A stretch of 64,000 nt of DNA from Cytobacillus oceanisediminis 2691 (GCF_000294775.2 NZ_CP015506.1:3447501-3511500), one strand, 5' to 3'; counted from the stretch's first letter, positions 8,251 through 16,786 are shown. Notes: generated by a model not told the origin, from the letters alone. Translations and numbers: made by a program.

Positions 8251-8920
8251 TTCCCCATACCACCTTTAAATATCTCGGATTTTTCGGGTCGATTTCAATC
8301 TTTTCACGGATTTTCCGAATATGGACTGCCACCGTATTTTCTGCGTTATAGTACGGCTCGTTCCATACCCGTTCATAAATTTCATTAATGGAAAAAACGC
8401 GTCCGGCATTCGTCATTAAAAGTTCCACAATTTTATACTCGATCGGAGTCATTTTCACTGGCTCTCCATTAACACTCACTTCTTTTGCTTCCTTATCCAG
8501 CATGAGACCGTTCAGATCAATCACTTTTTTGACTCCTTCAAACGTTCCGAATGTCACATATCTTCTCAGCTGTGATTTCACACGGGCAACCAATTCCATA
8601 GGATTGAAAGGCTTGGTCACATAATCATCAGCTCCAACCTGCAGCCCCAGGATTTTATCTGTATCCTCTGTTTTGGCACTCAGAATAATAATCGGGATGT
8701 TTTTCTTTTCGCGAATTTTATATGTAGCTGAAATGCCATCCAGCTTTGGCATCATGACATCCAAAATAATCAGATGCACCTGATTCTCATTCAATATCTC
8801 CAGAGCTTCGATTCCATCTTTCGCTTTTAATACAGTAATGCCTTCATTTTTAAGATAAATTTCTATAGCATCTCTTATCTCTTTTTCATCATCTACAACG
8901 AGTACATAATAGTTATCCAT
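8228..8920 (-). CDS. OmpR/PhoB-family response regulator
   Basis: A 230-residue regulator with an N-terminal receiver and a C-terminal winged helix. The acidic pair is VDDE, the phospho-acceptor lies in LDVMMPKLDG, and the receiver ends with the conserved Lys in YVTKPFNP. The effector part ends VHIRKIREKIEIDP...VWGIGYKMEK as usual. It is first in the operon with the kinase and the ECF sigma factor. Four TCTTAA motifs spaced by about whole helical turns lie 50-110 bases upstream and may be its own binding sites. ATG at 8920 follows GGGGG. Confidence 0.93.
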   Translation of the reverse strand: MDNYYVLVVDDEKEIRDAIEIYLKNEGITVLKAKDGIEALEILNENQVHLIILDVMMPKLDGISATYKIREKKNIPIIILSAKTEDTDKILGLQVGADDYVTKPFNPMELVARVKSQLRRYVTFGTFEGVKKVIDLNGLMLDKEAKEVSVNGEPVKMTPIEYKIVELLMTNAGRVFSINEIYERVWNEPYYNAENTVAVHIRKIREKIEIDPKNPRYLKVVWGIGYKMEK

Positions 8921-8972
8921 AATCCCCCTGCTTTCAAGGTGCTCTTTTCATATTTTTATACTAAACGCAAAA

Positions 8973-9034
8973 TCTTAACATTAATGTAATAGAAATCTTA
9001 AGAATTTCTTAAGATTGAATCTGCATTTCTTAAG
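8973..9034. promoter_or_regulatory. phased TCTTAA repeats, probable autoregulatory operator
   Basis: TCTTAA occurs at 8973, 8996, 9007 and 9028, that is with steps of 23, 11 and 21 bases. The middle pair forms a near-perfect 21-bp palindrome of ATCTTAAGAA and TTCTTAAGAT around one T. OmpR-family regulators bind direct repeats spaced by helical turns, so binding by the adjacent response regulator is a reasonable inference. Confidence 0.6.
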
Positions 9035-9099
9035 TTTTACATCCCTTCTATTTTATAATGGATGGAAATGGAAATATAGACTTGTAATGGTAAGTCATA

Positions 9100-9146
9100 A
9101 AAAAGCACCATCCGCCAGCTGTCCCAGCTGGTGAATGGTGCAAAAA
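9100..9146. terminator. bidirectional terminator after the sliding-clamp gene
   Basis: GCACCAT/ATGGTGC with an inner CCAGCTG/CAGCTGG forms a long stem, flanked by A and T runs. It ends the minus-strand clamp gene. Confidence 0.85.
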
Positions 9147-9186
9147 GTGATTTAGAAATGTCATTTATTCTGTAAGAAGACTGCTC

Positions 9187-10314
9187 TCAATACGAACGGA
9201 CGGGCGAAACAAGCTGAATATAAGATTCGCCGCTGACAGGCTTGATTATAACCGGCTTCATTGAACCGCTGAAGCTTAAAAGTACATGCTCTTCCTGAAT
9301 AGCTTTTAGGGCATCCATTAAAAAGTTCCCATCAAGTGATATGGATAGTTCCCGCTCGCCGGTGATTTCTAACAGAGGCTGTGTTTCTTCAATTTTTCCA
9401 ATGGCAGAGGAAACTGAAGATATTTTTAATGCCCCTTCTTTTATCTCCAGGAGGACATTGTTATTCTTCCATTCGAGGGCAAACAGGCAGGCACGGTCAA
9501 TTCCCTTTAATAGTTTTTTTGCGTCCAGTTTTATAACTGTTTTCGCTTCATTCGGGATGAGTCCAGTTACATCAGGATACTTGCCTTCAATAAGCCGTGA
9601 ACAGAGCATGATCGATTTTGTTTTGAAAACTAAATAGCTCTCTGATGAGAAGATTTGTACTTCACTTTCTTCCTGATGAGCCAATAGCTTTAAAAGTTCC
9701 TTTAGGCTCGAGCCTGGAACAATGAAAGACCCTTTGGAGGCAGAAGCGATACTTGTCTGCAGAAACGCTAAACGATGTGAGTCAGTTGCCGCACACGAAA
9801 AGTGATTTTCTTTAACAATCATATGCACTCCTGTGAGCACCGGCCTTGTATCATTCTTCGAAGCTGCAAACACGGTCTGCTTTATTATTGCTGATAATTT
9901 TACAGAAGAAATTTGGATCTCGTGCGAATTATCAAATTCAGGAAGTTTTGGATACTGTTCGGCTGGAAAACCATTTATGTATGTGATAATTTCATCTGAT
10001 ATGATTGTCACGTTATGCTTTTCATTCACTTTGATATGTATGTCACCCGGCAGCTTTTTAATTAGCTCTGTCAGGTATCTGGATGTTACTACAACACTGC
10101 CAGTCTTTACTATTTCCAGTTCAGCCCCTTCATCAGCAGCAGGAATGACTTTTTCAATCACAATATCAGAGTTGCTTCCAGTGAGTCTTAAATGGTTCTC
10201 ACAAGCAGTCAGCTTTATCCCGGTTAAAATCGGAAAAGGTGTCTTGGCAGAAATTGCACTGCTTACTTCTCCAACGGCTTTATTAAAATATTCATTCTTA
10301 ATTTTAAACTCCAT
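9187..10314 (-). CDS. second DNA polymerase III beta clamp (DnaN paralogue)
   Basis: A 375-residue sliding clamp of full family length. Three clamp domains are visible: the first ends near KLPGDIHIKV, the second contains TRPVLTGVHM and ATDSHRLAFLQ, and the third ends in MKPVIIKPVSGESYIQLVSPVRSY, where KPVIIKP is the conserved C-terminal strand. It would form a dimeric ring that tethers polymerases and repair proteins to DNA. It is not next to dnaA, recF or gyrB, so this is an accessory copy beside the chromosomal dnaN presumed elsewhere. The N-terminus MEFKIKNEYFNKAV differs from the usual one. ATG at 10314 follows GGTGGGG; a broken Nudix gene sits directly upstream. Confidence 0.9.
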   Translation of the reverse strand: MEFKIKNEYFNKAVGEVSSAISAKTPFPILTGIKLTACENHLRLTGSNSDIVIEKVIPAADEGAELEIVKTGSVVVTSRYLTELIKKLPGDIHIKVNEKHNVTIISDEIITYINGFPAEQYPKLPEFDNSHEIQISSVKLSAIIKQTVFAASKNDTRPVLTGVHMIVKENHFSCAATDSHRLAFLQTSIASASKGSFIVPGSSLKELLKLLAHQEESEVQIFSSESYLVFKTKSIMLCSRLIEGKYPDVTGLIPNEAKTVIKLDAKKLLKGIDRACLFALEWKNNNVLLEIKEGALKISSVSSAIGKIEETQPLLEITGERELSISLDGNFLMDALKAIQEEHVLLSFSGSMKPVIIKPVSGESYIQLVSPVRSY

Positions 10315-10331
10315 TCATACCCCACCTAATT

Positions 10332-10834
10332 TTATCGATAGGATATTCTTTCGACAAAATTCCTGAAAATTCCTTTTACCTTATCAGCATAACTTTGTTT
10401 GAACAGCTCCAAGGGAATAAGTTTATCAGCTTTTACGGCATGGAGGATTTGCCTTATCACTTTGGCATCGCGAAGTGCCTCGTCTTTTAAGCGATTAAGG
10501 TTTGACAGGTTCACCAAGCTATCGGCAATTTCCTCTTCCTGAAGGTTTAAAAAGCCCCCTCTTATTTGAGCAATAAAAGGGAATAAGATGACTGATGGTT
10601 TGTACTGCTGGTAAAGTTATAGATACCAGTTGTATGGGTCAGGTTTACGTCCAAGCCCGTTTCTTCTTTTACTTCTCTTCAGGCAGCCGCAAGGATATCT
10701 TCCCCTTTTTCAACACGGCCGGACGGGAAATTCCATTTATTCTTTACCATGGGTTTATTCTCTTTTATCATCAGCACTTTGCCTTCCTGTAGAATTGATG
10801 TGCTGGCAGCAAGCACGATTTCGTTCTGTGTCAT
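10332..10834 (-). pseudogene. Nudix hydrolase gene with an internal stop and a frameshift
   Basis: From ATG at 10834 the frame reads MTQNEIVLAASTSILQEGKV, then NKWNFPSGRVEKGEDILAAA, where a TGA at 10679-10681 falls inside the Nudix box just before REVKEETGLDV. Further on the frame must shift near 10595 to continue as VILFPFIAQIRGGF and a 61-codon tail that ends at 10332. The Nudix box otherwise fits GX5EX7REVXEEXG. Two independent lesions make a functional product unlikely. The normal protein would be about 165 residues. It is upstream of and close to the second clamp gene, with which it may have formed an operon. Confidence 0.85.
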
Positions 10835-10854
10835 TCGGTATCTCTTCTTTCCTA

Positions 10855-11679
10855 TTAATTCACCCAGTGCTGAGGTCTCTGTAAACCCTTTGGCAGCTTC
10901 GTATACATGTCCCCTTTTGCTGAATTAACCTGAGCCTGTGTAAGAAAAATACTTCCCATTAGATTAGCTCCGCTTAAATTCGCGTCCCTCAAGTCTGCAC
11001 CAATAAGATCCGTATATCTCAAGTCAGCTTTGCGCAGGTCAGCAGCAATAAACAGGGAACCTCTTAAATTTGCTCCGCACAACACCTCACCGCTTAATCT
11101 GGCTCCGATAAAATCTCTCCGGCCGCTATATTTTTTCGCGGATTTTTGATTCAATCCTGAATTCTTCCTGACAAGCTCACTGGCTTTCAGAAGCAGCTTA
11201 TTAACTTCACCCCTATGTGACTGGACATCAGTACCCATAATCACACCCGGTTCCATATTAGTTAAATCCTCTGTTTTGTCCAAAATTTCTCTGACTTCAC
11301 CATGAATAGGCCTAGCGGCTTCCAAATATAGAATTTCTGTTAAGTAGAAAAGCATTTCATGAAGCTGATGCATAATGGGAAACACATCAAACATCTCTTT
11401 CTTAAGTCCGGGATGTGTGCGCCAGTCTCTATTCATAAAAGTGTTTTGGGATACTTTTTGGCCTGCTCCAAAGCATTCAAATGAAGTGCATCCTCTGAAG
11501 CCTTTTCCCCTTAGGTCTGCATGTATCTGACAGCGAAAATCAGCTTGCAGATTGGGACATGGATTACCTGCTTCCTTATCAAAAGCAAAGTCAGCAGATT
11601 TTGCATATGGGAGGGCCACACAGCAAAGCCCAAAACAATTTTCACAATCGGGTATTAAATAACTCATCTGTTTAGGCAA
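10855..11679 (-). CDS. pentapeptide-repeat protein with N-terminal Cys cluster
   Basis: A protein of about 274 residues. The N-terminus has CENCFGLCC and further cysteines (PCPNL, FRCQIH, GCTSFEC) that may bind metal; the middle is helical; the C-terminal 70 residues are A(D/N)LxX repeats (SGEVLCGANLRGSLFIAADL, RKADLRYTDLIGADLRDANL) forming a right-handed beta-helix. Related Bacillus proteins have this same architecture but no known function. The start is uncertain: TTG at 11679 has AGGAAG eight bases upstream, while GTG at 11688 and ATG at 11667 are also in frame. It is read divergently from the gene at 11827. Confidence 0.8.
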   Translation of the reverse strand: MPKQMSYLIPDCENCFGLCCVALPYAKSADFAFDKEAGNPCPNLQADFRCQIHADLRGKGFRGCTSFECFGAGQKVSQNTFMNRDWRTHPGLKKEMFDVFPIMHQLHEMLFYLTEILYLEAARPIHGEVREILDKTEDLTNMEPGVIMGTDVQSHRGEVNKLLLKASELVRKNSGLNQKSAKKYSGRRDFIGARLSGEVLCGANLRGSLFIAADLRKADLRYTDLIGADLRDANLSGANLMGSIFLTQAQVNSAKGDMYTKLPKGLQRPQHWVN

Positions 11680-11747
11680 AACGCGCACTTCCTATCGTTC
11701 ATAGTACAGGAAAGATTTCAGCAATATTTTTTCAGTTGTTACTGTTC

Positions 11748-11776
11748 TTGACTTTCCTGCCGGTAATGTTTATTCT
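11748..11776 (+). promoter_or_regulatory. sigma-A-type promoter
   Basis: TTGACT, a 17-base spacer and TATTCT lie 50 bases upstream of the ATG at 11827, which itself follows AAAGGAGT. This is the best vegetative promoter match noticed in the window. Confidence 0.65.
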
Positions 11777-11826
11777 TTCTGCAAATGGAAATTATTCTTA
11801 ATATCTCATTATAAAGGAGTGACTTC

Positions 11827-12168
11827 ATGTCCAGGAATAAATATAAAGAAAAGGCAATGAGTGCCGTAGGCAAGCTAAAAGCCAGCCTTAAAGGAAGGCT
11901 TTATGAAATGGCAGAGATTCCTTCAGTTTCTGTTAAGCAGCTGTCAGAATTCATCCAGCAGCATCCCGATACGCAAATAACAAAGAAAGAACTCCTTGGA
12001 AACACCTACACTTTCTATCGTCTAAATGCGAATGATGACTTTCTGTATATGGAAACAATTAATGAAAGGATTCTTCAATTGGATGGATCCTCACACGGAA
12101 AAAGATTTGTCTCTTATCGATCTTATCGGGATTCCCATAACTTGAATACTCCAATGAGGATAACGTAA
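11827..12168 (+). CDS. hypothetical protein, 113 residues
   Basis: A small soluble, basic protein (MSRNKYKEKAMSAVGKLKAS...) with no membrane segment or motif I recognise. The middle (SVKQLSEFIQQHPDTQITKK) could be a helix-turn-helix-like pair of helices but this is not secure. It is well supported as a gene by AAAGGAGT upstream, a good promoter at 11748-11776 and a hairpin terminator right after the stop. It stands alone between two genes on the other strand. Confidence 0.7.
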   Translation: MSRNKYKEKAMSAVGKLKASLKGRLYEMAEIPSVSVKQLSEFIQQHPDTQITKKELLGNTYTFYRLNANDDFLYMETINERILQLDGSSHGKRFVSYRSYRDSHNLNTPMRIT

Positions 12169-12178
12169 CGGCCTTCAG

Positions 12179-12218
12179 TCAAGTGAGCTTCACATCAAGG
12201 GAAGCTCACTTATTTTTA
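12179..12218. terminator. bidirectional terminator between convergent genes
   Basis: AAGTGAGCTTC and GAAGCTCACTT form an 11-bp stem followed by ATTTTT on the plus strand; it also overlaps the end of the minus-strand gene that stops at 12206. Confidence 0.85.
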
Positions 12219-12994
12219 ATTGCTGCCGATTGGCTTATAAGATATTTTGACAGTTTAATAGTCTCCTCAATTCGATCACGCTTACTTGTATAATGTCTAT
12301 TTTCCTCACCTCTGCGAATATTGTTGGCATCCACTATGATTGGGTGCCATTTTTCCGGCAAATGCTTTAAGGAGTACTCCCCAGCCCCTTGCTTAGAGAT
12401 AATATCCTTCTCTCTCAATGTGTAAAACTGACGCAAAATGCCGAGCACCGTCCATTCAACTTCTTTATCAATCGCAGAGTCGGCTGTTTGTGTAAGTTCA
12501 TCAATCGATTCCTCGTATGACTGGATTCGATTTGCCCAATATGTATTCATGTTCTCATAAGTGTACGAAACCAAATCATTGGCATTTATCTCTATAACCG
12601 GAACATCCCCATAAATGACAATACCATTCTTCTTTAAAAGCCACCAGGTGACTGGATTCAGAAAATGCCCATAATTCATTATCCCGTTATTATAGTAGAA
12701 ACATTCACAAAGCGTTCCCAGGTCATTTTGAGTTAAATAAACCCCATCCATCTCAGGAAACTGATATTTGTCTGCTAGTATCCTATGGATTTCCTTAGCT
12801 TTTTTTAATTCTGATTCAGTTAAACCGCTTTGTGTAACCGCAATAAAATCAATATCGCTTGATCCTTCCACAAAAGCATTCAGTGCAAGCGACCCGTGCA
12901 AATAAAGGCCTTCAAGCTGATTGGGCATATATTCATTTACTAGATCTATGTACTCATTTAATAAATCATTAACCACTATTGGAAGTTCTCGCAT
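12206..12994 (-). CDS. AadA-like aminoglycoside nucleotidyltransferase family protein
   Basis: A 262-residue protein with an N-terminal nucleotidyltransferase domain and the C-terminal helical domain found in ANT(3'')-type enzymes (DUF4111). GLYLHGSLALNAFVEGSSDI gives the Gly-Ser at 34-35 and Asp47/Asp49 bind metal. The second half contains NPVTWWLLKKNGIVIYG and EWTVLGILRQFYTLRE, typical of the AadA group. Enzymes of the group adenylylate spectinomycin or streptomycin, but many chromosomal Bacillus relatives have no shown resistance activity. ATG at 12994 follows GGGGAGAAGTG. Divergent from the ABC exporter. Confidence 0.85.
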   Translation of the reverse strand: MRELPIVVNDLLNEYIDLVNEYMPNQLEGLYLHGSLALNAFVEGSSDIDFIAVTQSGLTESELKKAKEIHRILADKYQFPEMDGVYLTQNDLGTLCECFYYNNGIMNYGHFLNPVTWWLLKKNGIVIYGDVPVIEINANDLVSYTYENMNTYWANRIQSYEESIDELTQTADSAIDKEVEWTVLGILRQFYTLREKDIISKQGAGEYSLKHLPEKWHPIIVDANNIRRGEENRHYTSKRDRIEETIKLSKYLISQSAAIKNK

Positions 12995-13218
12995 TCACAC
13001 TTCTCCCCTAACTTCTAATAGAAAAAGCCTTCTCATATCATTTTCAAACTCAGCATTCATCTTTACTATATCGGTTTGTCCCACATTATGGTACCAGTAT
13101 CGATATTATTAAGTTTACTAAAAAAATGAATTTTTTCAAAAAAAGTAACGTATTAAATAAAAGGTTAGAATTTTGCATGATGCTGATATCCAACTTGTCA
13201 TGAAAGCGAGGAAAACGA

Positions 13219-14148
13219 ATGACTGTGTTAGAAGTAAGAAATCTGCAAAAGTCCTTTGGCCAAATAAAGGCTGTCCAGGATATAAGTTTCTCGGTTAATG
13301 CCGGGGAAGTCTTCACTATTATCGGTCCAAACGGAGCTGGCAAAACAACTACACTGGAAATGATTGAGGGCCTTGTTTCACCCGATAACGGTGAAATCCA
13401 TTTTGGCGACCTCGATTGGAATAAGCATGCAGTTTCAATAAAGAAGAAAATTGGCGTCCAGCCACAGTCAAGTGCCATGTTTGATTTATTAACACCAGAA
13501 GAAAACCTGAACCTTTTTGCATCCTTTTACGACCATGCACGGCCAGCCAAAGAAATCCTGGAAATAGTCAATCTTACGGAGCACCGGAACAATCATGTAA
13601 AAAAACTTTCAGGCGGTCAGAGGCAAAGACTTGCCATTGGACTGGCGCTGATTAGTGACCCTGAAATCATTTTTCTGGATGAACCGACTACCGGCCTTGA
13701 TCCCCAGGCCAGAAGAAATATTTGGGATATCATTCTTCACCTTAAAGAACTAGGCAAAACAACCATTCTTACCACTCATTACATGGAAGAAGCAGAGAAA
13801 TTAAGTGATCGTGTATGCATCGTGGATCAGGGGAATGTGATCACACTTGACTCCCCTTCCGCACTCATAGAGAAGCTTACAGATGAACGGGAAATAAGGT
13901 TGAGTTTTCTTGATGGCGTAAGTGCTGCAGAGGATGCTGATATGTTCTCGAAGGATCTGGAATCTGTATCCAAAACGGAACGGGAAGGGGCAACTCTAAA
14001 AATATGGGCAGCAAAGCCTGAAGAAACCCTTTTGGACTTATTTAAGTTTACAAAAGAAAAATCATTCGGGGTGGAACAGGTCTCTATACGGGAAATGAGC
14101 CTGGAAGATGTGTTTATTGCGTTTACCGGCAAAGAATGGAGGGATTAA
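13219..14148 (+). CDS. ABC-2 exporter, ATP-binding protein
   Basis: A 309-residue nucleotide-binding subunit. Walker A GPNGAGKTT is at 36-44, the signature LSGGQ at 130-134 and Walker B IIFLDEP at 150-156, then the DPQARR D-loop and the switch histidine in LTTHYMEEAE. The C-terminal 90 residues are the extension seen in drug- and lipid-type ABC-2 exporters. It pairs with the permease that begins two bases after its stop. It energises export of an unknown substrate across the cytoplasmic membrane. ATG at 13219 follows GCGAGG. Confidence 0.93.
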   Translation: MTVLEVRNLQKSFGQIKAVQDISFSVNAGEVFTIIGPNGAGKTTTLEMIEGLVSPDNGEIHFGDLDWNKHAVSIKKKIGVQPQSSAMFDLLTPEENLNLFASFYDHARPAKEILEIVNLTEHRNNHVKKLSGGQRQRLAIGLALISDPEIIFLDEPTTGLDPQARRNIWDIILHLKELGKTTILTTHYMEEAEKLSDRVCIVDQGNVITLDSPSALIEKLTDEREIRLSFLDGVSAAEDADMFSKDLESVSKTEREGATLKIWAAKPEETLLDLFKFTKEKSFGVEQVSIREMSLEDVFIAFTGKEWRD

Positions 14149-14149
14149 G

Positions 14150-15271
14150 ATTAATAGATACCATCAATTTAAAATGATGTTTTTGGCACAGCTGAAATTA
14201 ACTCTTCGCGAAAAACAGGCATGGTTCTGGGGCATCTTTTTCCCGGTTATTCTAATGGTTATCTTCATGGTCATCTTCAGCGGAAATTCAGATGAAGAGT
14301 TTAAAACCGAAGTGGCTGTTGTGGATCCAAGCCCGAATCCAGCTTCAGAGATGATGCTTTCTCAAATCAGCGGACTTCCCGTTTTGGAAGTCAAATCAGG
14401 AAAGCCTGTCACGAGGGATAAAGCGGAGGAATGGGTAAAAGATCAGGAAGTGGATGCCGCCATCATCCTGCCGGAGTCGGCAGAGGCTTCCTCTGTTTTC
14501 CTTGTAATAAACAAAGAAAATGAACAGGGTGCCGCAGCCCAGGCAGTATCCGGCATTCTGGATAAGTTTGTCCAGCAGGCCAATTTAATGGCTGCAGGTG
14601 CTTCTCCGAAATATGATTTGCAATATGAATCGATAACCTCCGGCACCAATGAATTGGATTATACAGATTTCCTATTAACTGGGATGATTGCTTTATCCAT
14701 TGCCCAGGGAGGGATGTTTGGCATGGTGGACCTGGTGGATATGCGCAGAAAGGGATTAATCAAAAGGCTGCGGATGACACCGGCCAATATGGGCATCTTC
14801 GGATTAAGTGATATGGTTATGAGGCTGTTGTTCAGTATTGTGCAGATCATCCTGCTTTCATTAATAGGTGTCCTCGTATTTGGCGCCAATCTTTATATTA
14901 ATCCTATTACCTTGATTATCGTATTCCTGATCGGTGCTTTATCCTTTAATGCACTTGGCTACTTCTTCTCATCTTTCAGCAAAACAACAGAAGCTTATAT
15001 GGGAGTAGCCAATATCTGCAGTTTTCTCATGATGTTTTTAAGCGGAGTGTTCTTCCCTATTGAAACGATGCCTGAATGGATCCAGCCAATATCCAGCATC
15101 CTGCCGCTAACCTATTTTGCTGAAGGCTTAAGGGAAAGCATGGTGTATGAAACCGGCATTGCTACAGCAGCACTTTGGGCAGGAATTGGCGTGATGGTGA
15201 TATGGGGAGCCGTTACTTTTCTTTTGGGGTCCTTGCTTTATAAGAGAAAAGCGATTGCTGCTGACAGATAA
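14150..15271 (+). CDS. ABC-2 exporter, permease protein
   Basis: An ABC-2-type permease of about 373 residues: one membrane helix near residues 20-42, a large extracellular region (45-180), then five or six helices (185-370) with the SFNALGYFFSSFSKTTEAYM and FLSGVFFPIETMPEWIQPIS motifs. No ATG, GTG or TTG is well placed for translation. GGAGGG at 14138-14143 lies six bases before ATT at 14150, giving MNRYHQFKMMFLAQ, which is how relatives start. The first in-frame ATG is at 14174 and lacks a ribosome site. AUU is a rare start codon, so 14174 remains the alternative. Confidence 0.85.
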   Translation: MNRYHQFKMMFLAQLKLTLREKQAWFWGIFFPVILMVIFMVIFSGNSDEEFKTEVAVVDPSPNPASEMMLSQISGLPVLEVKSGKPVTRDKAEEWVKDQEVDAAIILPESAEASSVFLVINKENEQGAAAQAVSGILDKFVQQANLMAAGASPKYDLQYESITSGTNELDYTDFLLTGMIALSIAQGGMFGMVDLVDMRRKGLIKRLRMTPANMGIFGLSDMVMRLLFSIVQIILLSLIGVLVFGANLYINPITLIIVFLIGALSFNALGYFFSSFSKTTEAYMGVANICSFLMMFLSGVFFPIETMPEWIQPISSILPLTYFAEGLRESMVYETGIATAALWAGIGVMVIWGAVTFLLGSLLYKRKAIAADR

Positions 15272-15274
15272 TGA

Positions 15275-15327
15275 AAGAAGTGCCAGCTGCCAAAATCGGC
15301 CATCTGGCCTTCTTCATTATTTTTTTG
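15275..15327 (+). terminator. terminator after the ABC exporter operon
   Basis: Imperfect hairpin AAGTGCCAGCTGCC/GGCCATCTGGCCTT followed by ATTATTTTTTT. Confidence 0.75.
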
Positions 15328-15352
15328 GAAGTATAAAAAATTCATTAAAATT

Positions 15353-15384
15353 GAAAAAGGATGAAATCATTTTGATTTCATCCC
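15353..15384 (-). terminator. terminator after the TraB-family gene
   Basis: GGATGAAATCA/TGATTTCATCC is a perfect 11-bp stem; on the minus strand it is followed by TTTTTC. Confidence 0.85.
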
Positions 15385-15396
15385 AGAAAAGCTTTC

Positions 15397-16563
15397 TTAT
15401 AAATTTTCAAAAAACACTCTGATTACATCGGCTCCCCCAATGAAGGTTCCCAGCGAACTGCCCAGATTGGACAGGACAACAATCAATAAAATCCGGCTCA
15501 CTTTGTTTCTCCAGAATCCTTTAACACTGAAGACATCTTCAGATAAGGTTTCAAAATCCCTTACATTCGGACGCCTTATATAAGCCTGAGTCAGTCCGGC
15601 AAACCAGCCTGCTGCAAGAAGGGGATTCAATGATGTAATTGGCGCTGCAACAAAGGCAGTTAAAATGGTGAGCGGATGTCCCATTGCAATGGCAGCCCCC
15701 AGCGCCGACAAGGAGCCATTCCAAATAATCCAGCTGATAGTCTGCGCAAGACCCGCAGAAGGATTTGCGAAGAATGTATAGGCGATTATGGCTAAAATGA
15801 ACACCGGAATACTCCAGCCAATTATCTTTGGAACATTGGATTTTGGAGGGCGCTCAGTCAATTTGGCCATGTCCTGTTCTTTTTTGATTTCCTCTTTGAT
15901 CCCCGGTACATGGGCTGCCCCAAGCACCGCTACTATTTTTTCTCCTGGTGCATCTTTAATTTTTTGTGCCAGGTACTGATCCCGTTCGTCAATGAGCGGT
16001 TTCTTTAATCGCGGAAAACTATCTGTAAATTCATTTAGAATCGCATTTATCGTATCCTGATTTTTCATTTTCTCAAGTTCTTCTTCAGTTATCGTATCCT
16101 TGCTGAAAATACTTGCTACTACTTGACTAAGAAGCAGGGATTTTCCTTTTAATCCGAGGTTACCCCAAATCCTTGCAAAGGTAATCTGGATATTCCGGTC
16201 GGCCAGAACAAGCTTTGCCCCGGCAGCCTTTGCTGATTCAATTCCCTGAATCATTTCCTGGCCGGCTTTAATGCCGAATTGGTCAGCCATGCGGTTTTGA
16301 AAGGATGAAATCGCCAGATTCATTAAAAGCAGTGATGCCTTCTTCTCCTTAATTACCTGGATGATATCCATTTCCTTCCACTTGCTGCCTTCTGTAATCG
16401 ATTGATATCTCTGTTCATCCAATTCCACACAAACAGAGTCAGGCTGTTCAGCCTCTATGACTTCCTTCACTTGTTCCGCACTGTGCTTTGAAACATGTGC
16501 TGTTCCTATCAGTATGTATTCCTTGCCGTCTAAATGAATCCTCGTTATGTTTTCCTCTGACAT
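15397..16563 (-). CDS. TraB/GumN-family membrane protein
   Basis: A 388-residue TraB-family protein. The N-terminal Tiki/EreA-like domain is visible from IGTAHVSKHSAEQV through VCVELDEQRY to VLGAAHVPGI, which are the conserved TraB motifs; the C-terminal 130 residues carry about four membrane helices. The family is named for an enterococcal protein that shuts down production of a sex pheromone and probably acts as a membrane metallopeptidase. ATG at 16563 is chosen because TAAGGAAGG stands before it and the seven codons upstream have no such site. Own terminator downstream; divergent from the YdjM-family gene. Confidence 0.88.
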   Translation of the reverse strand: MSEENITRIHLDGKEYILIGTAHVSKHSAEQVKEVIEAEQPDSVCVELDEQRYQSITEGSKWKEMDIIQVIKEKKASLLLMNLAISSFQNRMADQFGIKAGQEMIQGIESAKAAGAKLVLADRNIQITFARIWGNLGLKGKSLLLSQVVASIFSKDTITEEELEKMKNQDTINAILNEFTDSFPRLKKPLIDERDQYLAQKIKDAPGEKIVAVLGAAHVPGIKEEIKKEQDMAKLTERPPKSNVPKIIGWSIPVFILAIIAYTFFANPSAGLAQTISWIIWNGSLSALGAAIAMGHPLTILTAFVAAPITSLNPLLAAGWFAGLTQAYIRRPNVRDFETLSEDVFSVKGFWRNKVSRILLIVVLSNLGSSLGTFIGGADVIRVFFENL

Positions 16564-16714
16564 AAATACCTTCCTTAGATACAAATTCTATTTTGTATGC
16601 TTATAGCTCAATGTATTGTTCATTATACCATGAACTTTTTTAAGTATGCCCAGGATAATGAACTCTGAGGGGAATTTAGCCCTAAATAACAAAATAATCT
16701 ATTAACCCCTAAAC

Positions 16715-16736
16715 AGAACAAATGTTTTGATATAAT
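16715..16736 (+). promoter_or_regulatory. LexA/DinR-like box next to a TATAAT -10
   Basis: AGAACAAATGTTTT (16715-16728) matches the B. subtilis LexA/DinR consensus CGAACRNRYGTTYC at 12 of 14 positions, failing only at the outer bases. It is two bases upstream of TATAAT (16731-16736), so bound LexA would block the promoter of the downstream YdjM-family gene. No good -35 is visible. Confidence 0.5.
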
Positions 16737-16786
16737 ATAAGAATGCATGAAAAAAATGCAAATATATTATAAAGGTGGAAATTATA

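Noticed and set aside
12206-12994. Acquired aminoglycoside-resistance gene
   Set aside because: No integron, transposon or compositional change around it; kept as a chromosomal AadA-like family protein without a resistance claim.
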